Assembly (NCBI GenBank): GCA_013822345.1
Contig: PNKH01000012.1
Span: forward strand, 1 to 64,000
From: Isosphaera sp.
GTDB lineage: Bacteria; Planctomycetota; Planctomycetia; Gemmatales; Gemmataceae
Length of the DNA: 64,000 bases
Reading direction: 5' to 3'
Positions 10,732-16,995 of the stretch are shown here, piece after piece. The notes under the pieces are model-generated. The model searched no databases, was not told the DNA's origin, and saw only the letters and a program-made list of their open reading frames with translations. Positions within the stretch are counted from its first letter, which is position 1. Each line of letters begins with the position of its first letter. Position numbers and translations under genes: made by a program.

Positions 10732-12213
10732 ATGCGCCGGTTCGCGTGGGCGGGGGTGGTCGTGGTGGTCGTCGGGTGCGGGCCGGAGCCCGCGGCCGAC
10801 GAGGCGTGCGGCGGGGCGCCGGTCCCGAGGGAGGCGGACCGGCGGCGCCCGGTCGCCCCGCCGCCCGGGTACACGAAGCCGCCGGAGGCGGACCGGGCGT
10901 TCGCCGTGCTCGACGCCGCGCTCGGGAAGGTGTGGGAACTGCCGGACCCGCGGGACGGGCTGGCCGAGCTGATCCGGACGGCGAACGAGGTCGACCCGGT
11001 CCGGACGTGCGACCGGGTGTGGGCGGTGTCCGACCGGCTGGAGAAGCTGAAGTTGCCGCCGGCCCGGCGGGCGGTGTGGGGGTCGTTCGCGGTGGCGGTC
11101 GCCCCGCACGCCCCGGACCTGCGGAACCATCTGCTCCGGCGGGCGGTGGCCGACGCCCGCCGGGCGCTCGCCGACCCCGACCTGTGGAAGGCCCCGGCGA
11201 AGAAGCCGGGGGACGGCATCCCGTTCGTCGAGCCGCAGAAGGCCGCCGACCAGGGGAAGCGGCTGCTCGAGCACCAGTTGCGGCTGTGGGAGGCGGTGCT
11301 GGAGGGGGAGGGGTCCGGGGCGGCGGGCGGTCTCCTCGACCGGCTCCTCGCCGACGCGACGGCGTGCGGGCACCTCGGCGGGTGCACGATGACCCCTTAC
11401 TCCTACTTCGTCGAGGAGGGGTTGGCGAACCTCGACGCCGACCTGTACCTCGCGGTCGCGGCCCGGTTGTGGGACAAGAAGACCGTCGCGGAGACGTGCG
11501 GGAGTCGGGCTTACCGGCGGTGGCAGGACCGCCGGAAGGACGCGTTCACCTGGACGTACGTCCGGTACGCGGTGGCGAACGGGGTCACCCGGCCGGACGT
11601 GGTCCGGCTGTTCGCCCGGTACGACCTGGCAGCGGCACTGGAGCGGGCGGCCGAACCGGACGACCCGGGCTCGGTCCGGCTCGCCGCGGCGGGGCCGTTC
11701 TTCGACCTGTGGGCGTGGCACGACCCGGACGCGGCCCTGGCGGTGGCCGAGCGGCAGCCCGAAGGGATGGCCCGCCGGGACGCCGTCGACTGTGTCTCCC
11801 GGATCTGGGCGTACAAGAAGCCGGAGCAGATCGAGCGGGCGGTGGAGAACCAGGACAACGAGGTCCGGCGGGCGTGGGCGCGGGACCTGGCGGCGAAGGA
11901 ACTGGCGTGGCGGAAGGCGGGGAACCCGCCCCGCGACACCCGCGAGGCGGCCCCTCGGCTCGGGCACCCCGAGCCGGCGAAGCCGGTCGGGTTCCCGTGG
12001 GAGCCGGAGGGCGGCCTCAAGGCGCTGCTCGCCGACCCGAACCGGGTCGCGGAGGCCGACACCCACCTGTGCGAGTTGGCGCAGGGGGCCTCCCAGTGGG
12101 GGCCCGCGGACCACGCCGTCGACGTGCTGAACCGCGTCACGTCGCCGCAGCGGTTCGTGTACACCGCCCCGTGGGTGGCGCGGAACCTGATCCGGCGGGG
12201 CGAGGTGGAATAA
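10732..12213 (+). CDS. Hypothetical lipoprotein
   Basis: I do not recognise this 493-residue protein. It opens with a short signal peptide ending in VVVGC, which fits a lipoprotein site with Cys16 as the lipidated residue. The rest is rich in Arg, Ala and Trp, mostly helical, with repeated blocks such as RRDAVDCVSR and short runs resembling HEAT or TPR-type solenoids. A GGAGGA ribosome-binding site lies about 7 bases before the ATG, which fixes the start. It may be cotranscribed with the CbiX-like gene. It ends in a perfect 32-bp hairpin. Confidence 0.75.
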   Translation: MRRFAWAGVVVVVVGCGPEPAADEACGGAPVPREADRRRPVAPPPGYTKPPEADRAFAVLDAALGKVWELPDPRDGLAELIRTANEVDPVRTCDRVWAVSDRLEKLKLPPARRAVWGSFAVAVAPHAPDLRNHLLRRAVADARRALADPDLWKAPAKKPGDGIPFVEPQKAADQGKRLLEHQLRLWEAVLEGEGSGAAGGLLDRLLADATACGHLGGCTMTPYSYFVEEGLANLDADLYLAVAARLWDKKTVAETCGSRAYRRWQDRRKDAFTWTYVRYAVANGVTRPDVVRLFARYDLAAALERAAEPDDPGSVRLAAAGPFFDLWAWHDPDAALAVAERQPEGMARRDAVDCVSRIWAYKKPEQIERAVENQDNEVRRAWARDLAAKELAWRKAGNPPRDTREAAPRLGHPEPAKPVGFPWEPEGGLKALLADPNRVAEADTHLCELAQGASQWGPADHAVDVLNRVTSPQRFVYTAPWVARNLIRRGEVE

Positions 12214-12214
12214 C

Positions 12215-12286
12215 CCCGGCGAGCCGGGAGCGTGAGCGACCGGAGGCTCCCCCCCCTCCGGTCGCTCACGCTCCCGGCTCGCCGGG
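12215..12286. repeat. Perfect 32-bp inverted repeat, type B family
   Basis: Arms 12215-12246 and 12255-12286 are exact complements with core GAGCCGGGAGCGTGAGCGAC. The same arm recurs at 62,132-62,195 with one change, and a related GGAGCGACCGGAGGG arm at 29,734-29,800. It lies between the convergent lipoprotein gene and mtdB, where it could stop transcription from both sides. Confidence 0.95.
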
Positions 12287-12302
12287 CCGAACCCGTCCCT
12301 CG

Positions 12303-13169
12303 CTACGGCATCTCTCGCGCGAGGGCGTACACCTCCTCGGCGTCCAGCACCAGGTTGCTCGCGGTGAACAACTTCGCCACCGCCGCCCGGTGCACCTTCA
12401 TCTTCGTGTTCCCGACCCCGATCGCCCCGTAACAGATCGTCCCGTCGCGGTCGGCCCCGGCGTCGAACAGTTCCACCCCCTCGATCCCCGCCGGCGGGAC
12501 GCCGTTCAGGTCGATCGCCACCTTCAGCCCCTTCGCCGTGTCGCGGATCTTCTTCGGCAGCAGCACCGCCCCCGCCGCCCCCGCCGCGACCACCAGCGTC
12601 CGCCCGGCCAGCGCCGCCGGGCCGTCCGCCGCCGACGCCACCCCGACCGCCTCCAGCTTCGCCCCCGGCACCCGCGCCCGCACCGCGGCGCACACCACCT
12701 CCGCCTTCGCCCGGTCCCGCGAGCCCACCCGGACGTGCCCGCCGTGGGCGGCCAACAGCCGCACCACCCGCTGCCCGACCGGCCCGGTCGCCCCGAGCAC
12801 CAGCGACGCCGCGGACGCCAGGTCGAGGTGCCGGGACGCCGCCCGGACCGCCGCCGCGGCGGTCGTGTTCGCCCCGTTCGAGTCGAGCAGCACCGACACG
12901 GTGAACGGGTTCAGCGCCGCCCGGACGGCCGCCACCACCGCCTCGCCGGCGGCCACGTCCGACCCGCCGACGAAGATCGCGGTGCGGTGCAGGTCCTTCG
13001 GCCCGCGGGTGAAGATGCAGCCGTGGACCAGCGGGGTGACGTTCCCCGGCGTCACCCCGCCGTAGCCGAACAGGTGCCCGACGCCGGAGTCGACCGCGAC
13101 GACCCGGTCGAACACGCTCGGGAGCGGGTCGGTGTCGAGTTGGACGAGGATGGTCTGCTTCTCGGACAT
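12303..13169 (-). CDS. mtdB: Methylene-tetrahydromethanopterin dehydrogenase (MtdA/MtdB family)
   Basis: This 288-residue protein matches the NAD(P)-dependent methylene-H4MPT dehydrogenase family, which oxidises methylene-H4MPT to methenyl-H4MPT in formaldehyde oxidation. The N-terminal part has the family's VDSGVGHLFGYGGV and VHGCIFTRG motifs. The Rossmann part has LVLGATGPVGQRVV (dinucleotide loop, about 123-136), and the C-terminal part has IDLNGVPPAGIEG and YGAIGVGNTKMK. The neighbour upstream on the same strand is fae, which supplies its substrate, so the pair works in sequence. A long hairpin separates the two genes. MtdB (H4MPT-specific) is favoured over MtdA because of the fae partner; the cofactor preference is not proven by sequence. 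Confidence 0.9.
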   Translation of the reverse strand: MSEKQTILVQLDTDPLPSVFDRVVAVDSGVGHLFGYGGVTPGNVTPLVHGCIFTRGPKDLHRTAIFVGGSDVAAGEAVVAAVRAALNPFTVSVLLDSNGANTTAAAAVRAASRHLDLASAASLVLGATGPVGQRVVRLLAAHGGHVRVGSRDRAKAEVVCAAVRARVPGAKLEAVGVASAADGPAALAGRTLVVAAGAAGAVLLPKKIRDTAKGLKVAIDLNGVPPAGIEGVELFDAGADRDGTICYGAIGVGNTKMKVHRAAVAKLFTASNLVLDAEEVYALAREMP

Positions 13170-13180
13170 GACGGGCTTCC

Positions 13181-13277
13181 GAAGAGAGGGGGTGAACGGG
13201 TGAGGGGGTGAAGGGGTGAGAAGACAGGGGTTGTCTTGTCACCCCTTCACCCCCTCACCCGTTCACCCCCTCTCTTC
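13181..13277. repeat. 39-bp inverted repeat, type E family
   Basis: Arms 13181-13219 and 13239-13277 are exact complements built on GGTGAACGGGTGAGGGGGTG. A near copy with 34-bp arms is at 23,902-23,986. It lies in the fae-mtdB gap, inside what would otherwise be an operon. Confidence 0.95.
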
Positions 13278-13282
13278 CGAAG

Positions 13283-13783
13283 TCACTCGAACGGGTGCTT
13301 GGTTTCCTTCTTGGCGATGATCTCGTCGATCGTCGGGGACTTCTGGACGGCGTTCTTGATGGCGAGCTTGGTGGCCTCGTAGTTGTTCTTGTAGATCTTC
13401 TTGTTGTCGTTCGCGGTCGGGGCGATGAACACCCCGCAGACGATCACCCAGTTCTCGGCCTCGGCCTTCGGCAGCACCCCGTCGACGACGCTGTCCACGA
13501 CGGCGCGGGCGACGGCGGCCTGGGCCGGGCCGAACATCTGCACCACCTGGCCGCCCTTCTTCAGGGTGACCTTGGTGATCATGACGGTGGCCGGCTTGGC
13601 CGGGATGTTCGGGCTGACGACGGCGAGGAGGTTGGTGTGCCCGGCGGACTGGTTGGCCAGGGCGGTGGCGAACGCCTGCCCGACCGGCCCGTCCTTCGGC
13701 CCGATCAGCAGGTCGATGTGGGCGACGTTGTCCAGGTCGCTCCCCTCGATGACCAGGGCCTCGCCGACGTACATGACGGACAT
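13283..13783 (-). CDS. fae: Formaldehyde-activating enzyme
   Basis: Fae condenses formaldehyde with tetrahydromethanopterin to give methylene-H4MPT. The 166-residue protein has the usual length. It shows the family's N-terminal VGEALVIEG ... AHIDLLIGPKDGPVG block, whose His corresponds to the conserved catalytic His, and the later QMFGPAQAAVA and CGVFIAPTANDN blocks. It is followed on the same strand by mtdB. A -35/-10 candidate lies upstream (13,824-13,851). The protein should be cytosolic. Together with mtdB and the fwdB-like gene at 58.3 kb it shows that this organism carries the H4MPT C1 route known from methylotrophs and planctomycetes. Confidence 0.96.
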   Translation of the reverse strand: MSVMYVGEALVIEGSDLDNVAHIDLLIGPKDGPVGQAFATALANQSAGHTNLLAVVSPNIPAKPATVMITKVTLKKGGQVVQMFGPAQAAVARAVVDSVVDGVLPKAEAENWVIVCGVFIAPTANDNKKIYKNNYEATKLAIKNAVQKSPTIDEIIAKKETKHPFE

Positions 13784-13823
13784 GGGTGCCTCGTGCGATG
13801 GGTTCTGTTGACCGACGGCGTAG

Positions 13824-13851
13824 ATGCTAGCCGCGGGCCGGGGGAAGGCAA
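13824..13851 (-). promoter_or_regulatory. Candidate sigma70-type promoter of fae
   Basis: On the minus strand TTGCCT (13846-13851) is followed after 16 bases by TAGCAT (13824-13829), about 40 bases before the fae ATG. The fit is good for such GC-rich DNA, but nothing beyond sequence supports it. Confidence 0.5.
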
Positions 13852-13856
13852 CCGGA

Positions 13857-14270
13857 TTACCCCCAGAACCGCCACCACGGCCGCCGCGGGTCGAGGCGGA
13901 CGAGGCCGCGGGCGAAGTCGAGGGTGAGGACCAGCCCGCGGAAGAAGTCGAGGCCGAGCAGGCCGTCGTACATCACGGCGGGTGGCAGGTCGAACGCCGC
14001 GACCGGGAAGTCGGCCCGGGTCCGGCCGAGCACGAGGAGTTGGCGGACCCGGACGAACGGGGCGGTCGCCCCTCCGGTCGCCGACCGCATCCGCCTGCGC
14101 GGGGCCGTCGCGGGCGGGACGATCCCGGCGGCGGCCAGGACCGTGGCCCGGATCAAGGTGTCGGTGGCCCCGGTGTCGAGCGCCAGCCGAACCTTGACGG
14201 TCCGCCGCGGGCCGGTCACCCAACCTTCGAGGATGATCGGCGGGTGAGCCGGGTCGAACGAGACGGTCAT
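13857..14270 (-). CDS. Retropepsin-like aspartyl protease family protein
   Basis: This 137-residue protein has the single-domain retropepsin layout: LALDTGATDTLI holds the catalytic DTG (about residues 31-33), and GLLGLDFFRG near the C-terminus matches the conserved second hydrophobic-GLD element of clan AA peptidases. Such proteins work as dimers. No signal peptide or membrane helix is evident. The ATG overlaps the stop of the 88-residue gene upstream by 4 bases (ATGA), so the two are translationally coupled. The substrate is unknown. Confidence 0.8.
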   Translation of the reverse strand: MTVSFDPAHPPIILEGWVTGPRRTVKVRLALDTGATDTLIRATVLAAAGIVPPATAPRRRMRSATGGATAPFVRVRQLLVLGRTRADFPVAAFDLPPAVMYDGLLGLDFFRGLVLTLDFARGLVRLDPRRPWWRFWG

Positions 14271-14533
14271 GGTGCGTGCTTGAACCAGAAGAGATCGACG
14301 CCCGGCTCCTCGGTCGGCTTCCCGGTGTACAGGATCGCACACCGCACGACGTGCGGGAACTCGTCCCGGTCGACCAGCCGGTGGTCGAACTCGGCCCGGT
14401 CCGGGGTGTGCATCACCACCCGCCCGCCGGACACCCGATCCGTCCGCCTGTCGACCGTCGGCTCGTCGATCAGCACCCACTCGTTCGGGTACGTCGCCTC
14501 GATCTCGGCCATCGTCCGGTACGGCTCGGCCAT
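14267..14533 (-). CDS. Small conserved hypothetical protein coupled to retropepsin gene
   Basis: This is an 88-residue acidic protein, with a motif near residues 9-26 (IEATYPNEWVLIDEPTVD) typical of small proteins found beside retropepsin-like genes in planctomycetes and cyanobacteria. The catalytic partner follows with a 4-base overlap. It has no signal or membrane segment. It may be an inhibitor, chaperone or substrate of the protease; this is inferred only from the coupling. Confidence 0.75.
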   Translation of the reverse strand: MAEPYRTMAEIEATYPNEWVLIDEPTVDRRTDRVSGGRVVMHTPDRAEFDHRLVDRDEFPHVVRCAILYTGKPTEEPGVDLFWFKHAP

Positions 14534-14554
14534 GCGGCACCTCCCCCGTCCAGT

Positions 14555-15883
14555 CTACCCGATCAGGTCGCGGACCGGGCTGCCCCACGGGCACAGCACG
14601 AACGGCCGGCCCAGCCGGTCGCGCACCTCCAGGTCCGGCGGCACCCCTAACAACTCGTACATCGTCGCGATCACGTCCGCCGGGGTCAGCGGGTTGCGGC
14701 TCGGCCGGCCGCCGATCCGGTCGCTCGCCCCGTGCACGTACCCCGCCTTCACCCCGCCGCCGGCGAGCACCAGCGAGTAGCAGAAGTTCCAGTGGTCCCG
14801 GCCGGCCCCGTTCGTGTTGACCTTCGGCGTCCGCCCGAAGTCGCCCATCACGCACACCAGGGTCCGCTCCAGCATCCCGCGAGCGGCCAGGTCGTCGAGC
14901 AGGGCCGAGAACGCGGCGTCGAGCTGCGGCAGCAGCTCGCCCTTCAGCTTCTTGAAGTTGTTCCCGTGCGTGTCCCAGGTGGCGTTCGCGTCCGGGGCCC
15001 ACGACACGCACGCCACCCGCGTCCCGGCCTCGATCATGCGACGCGCCAAGAGCGCGCTCTGGCCGTAGATGTTCCGGCCGTAGGCGTCGCGCAGCTTCGC
15101 CGGCTCCCGGTCGATCCGCACCGCCTCCCGCAGCGCCGGGGCGGTCAGCAGGTCGAACGCCCGCGCCCGCACCCCGTCGGCGTCCCCGCGCGCCGCCGCG
15201 AACCCGTCGGCGAGCCGCCGGCGCGCGTCGAACCGGTCGGGGGTGATGTCCGGCCCGAGGGTCAGCTCCGGCAGCCCGAACCCGGGGTCGTTCGGGTTCC
15301 GCAGGATGACCAGCGGGTCGTGCGTCTTGCCGAGCCACCCGCCGAAGAACCCCGGTTGCGGCGGACCGCCGGCACCTTCCTTCGTGATGAACGGGAGCAG
15401 GACGTGCGGGACGACGGCCGCCTCCGGCGGGCGGCGCGTCCCGAGCACCGCCCCGACGCACGGGTGGTCGTCCGGCCTGGCCCCGCCACCGATCTCGCCG
15501 CGGTCGTGCCCGGTCAGGGCGCAGTACACGGCCGCCGCGTGGGCGTTGTTCACCGTGTGGTACATCGACCGGATCAGGGTGCAGTGGTGCATCCGGGCGG
15601 CGAACTTCGGCAGGTGCTCGCCGAACCGCACCCCGGGCACGCTCGTCGGGATTGTCCCGAACTCGCCGCGGACCTCGGCGGGGGCGTCCGGCTTCGGGTC
15701 CCACAGGTCGAGGTGGCTCGGCCCGCCGTTCAGGAACAGGACGATGCAGGCGTCGGCGCTCGCGGCGGTGGCCCGCGCCTCGTCGGCCCGGAGGAGCGTC
15801 GGCAGGTTGAGGCCGAGGTACGACGCGGCCCCGGCCTGGATCATCTCGCGGCGGGACAGGCGCGGGCCGGGGCAGGGCGTCAT
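14555..15883 (-). CDS. DUF1501 domain-containing protein
   Basis: This 442-residue protein belongs to the DUF1501 family, sulfatase-like proteins abundant in planctomycetes. An RRE segment near the start (LSRREMIQAGA) looks like a Tat leader. The family motifs LFLNGGPSHLDLWDPKPDAP, NNAHAAAVYCALTGHDR and GDFGRTPKVNTNGAGRDHW are present in order. The C-terminal GGRPSRNPLTPADVIATMYELLG is also standard. It should be exported folded to the periplasm; its substrate is unknown. In planctomycetes these genes often pair with a DUF1553/DUF1549 cytochrome gene, which is absent here. It is divergent from the WD40-like gene. Confidence 0.92.
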   Translation of the reverse strand: MTPCPGPRLSRREMIQAGAASYLGLNLPTLLRADEARATAASADACIVLFLNGGPSHLDLWDPKPDAPAEVRGEFGTIPTSVPGVRFGEHLPKFAARMHHCTLIRSMYHTVNNAHAAAVYCALTGHDRGEIGGGARPDDHPCVGAVLGTRRPPEAAVVPHVLLPFITKEGAGGPPQPGFFGGWLGKTHDPLVILRNPNDPGFGLPELTLGPDITPDRFDARRRLADGFAAARGDADGVRARAFDLLTAPALREAVRIDREPAKLRDAYGRNIYGQSALLARRMIEAGTRVACVSWAPDANATWDTHGNNFKKLKGELLPQLDAAFSALLDDLAARGMLERTLVCVMGDFGRTPKVNTNGAGRDHWNFCYSLVLAGGGVKAGYVHGASDRIGGRPSRNPLTPADVIATMYELLGVPPDLEVRDRLGRPFVLCPWGSPVRDLIG

Positions 15884-15991
15884 GGCAGGACCCGGGGAGG
15901 AGCGGGGGTCGGCGGGTGTGAGTATCATCACCCGGCGGGCCGGCCGACGCAAGGAGGTCGTTCCGACCAGGCGTGTGTGCGGAGGGGCGTC

Positions 15992-16957
15992 GTGCGGCAG
16001 CTGTCCGGGCACCGGCGGGACGTGCGGGCGGTGGCGTTCACCCCGGACGGGCGGGTCGTCTCCGGCGGCGGCGACGGCACCCTCCGGGTCTGGGACGCGG
16101 CGACCGGCGAGTGCCAGGTGGTGGTGAAGGCGAAGGGGCCGGTGTACGCGGTCGCCGTCGCGCCGGACGGCGCCACGATCGCGTACGCCGGCCGGGCCGT
16201 CCGGCGGGCCGAGTCGAACTTCGTGTACCTGTGCGACCCCGCGGGGAAGCCGCTCGGGCGGTACGAGGTGCGGACCGTCGCCCAGAGGAGGTGGTGGAAC
16301 GCGGCCGCCGGGGTGCTCGTGCAGGAGAATGTCAGCGAGGCCCGGTCGATCTGGTCGCTGGTGTACTCGGCGGACGGGGCATACCTGGCCGCGGCGTGCC
16401 GGCGGATCGGCGGCGGGAACGTCCCGGACGGCGGCGGCGGGCGGGTCTGGGCACTGCGGCCCGGCGCCGACCACCCCGGCACCCCGCTGGCCGACAACGC
16501 CTACGCCGTCGCGTTCGCCCCGACCGGCCGCCGGCTGGCCGTGACCCGGCTGTACGGGGTCGCGTTCCACGACGACCCGGCCGGGCCGGAGCGGGTGAGC
16601 CACCGGTTCACCGCGATGTGGTCGCCGGCGGCGGCGTTCGTCCCGGGCGCCGACTTGGCCGCGGTCGGGTCGAACAGCTTCCTGTACTTCGTCAACCCGA
16701 CCGGGCCGGAGAAGCCGGCGGTGGTGAAGACCGGGAGCCGGGCGGTGGCGGCGGTGGCCGCGTCGCCGGACGGGAGGACGCTGCTGGTCGGCGGGCGGCC
16801 GGGGGCGGTGGAACTGTACGACGTGGCGGCCCGGGCCCGGACGACGACCTACGACTTCGGGATCGGCGGGCTGCAGGCGGTGGCGTTCGCCCCGGACGGG
16901 CTGACGTTCGCGGCGGCCGGGGACGCCGGCCTGGTGGTGTGCGACGCCCCCGGCTGA
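15992..16957 (+). CDS. WD40-repeat-like protein
   Basis: This 321-residue protein is a cytosolic beta-propeller with WD40-type repeats: GHRRDVRAVAFTPDG, SGGGDGTLRVWDAATGE, later VYAVAVAPDG, and SPDGRTLLVGG near the end. No signal peptide is seen. No suitable ATG exists at the N-terminus; I use GTG 15992 because GGAGGGG lies about 5 bases upstream and the first repeat begins right after. The later blades are degenerate. It precedes the dual-kinase gene by 38 bases, and such propellers often accompany or fuse with kinases in planctomycetes, so a regulatory role is possible. Confidence 0.8.
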   Translation: MRQLSGHRRDVRAVAFTPDGRVVSGGGDGTLRVWDAATGECQVVVKAKGPVYAVAVAPDGATIAYAGRAVRRAESNFVYLCDPAGKPLGRYEVRTVAQRRWWNAAAGVLVQENVSEARSIWSLVYSADGAYLAAACRRIGGGNVPDGGGGRVWALRPGADHPGTPLADNAYAVAFAPTGRRLAVTRLYGVAFHDDPAGPERVSHRFTAMWSPAAAFVPGADLAAVGSNSFLYFVNPTGPEKPAVVKTGSRAVAAVAASPDGRTLLVGGRPGAVELYDVAARARTTTYDFGIGGLQAVAFAPDGLTFAAAGDAGLVVCDAPG

Positions 16958-16995
16958 GATACACTGGCGGCGTTCCCCCCGTCGGACGCATTCCG

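Noticed and set aside
8713-13242. A 1509-residue minus-strand open frame reaching back to 13,242
   Set aside because: Only the part from ATG 10281 has kinase-like sequence; the rest crosses the lipoprotein, hairpin and mtdB regions on other strands and is a high-GC shadow frame.
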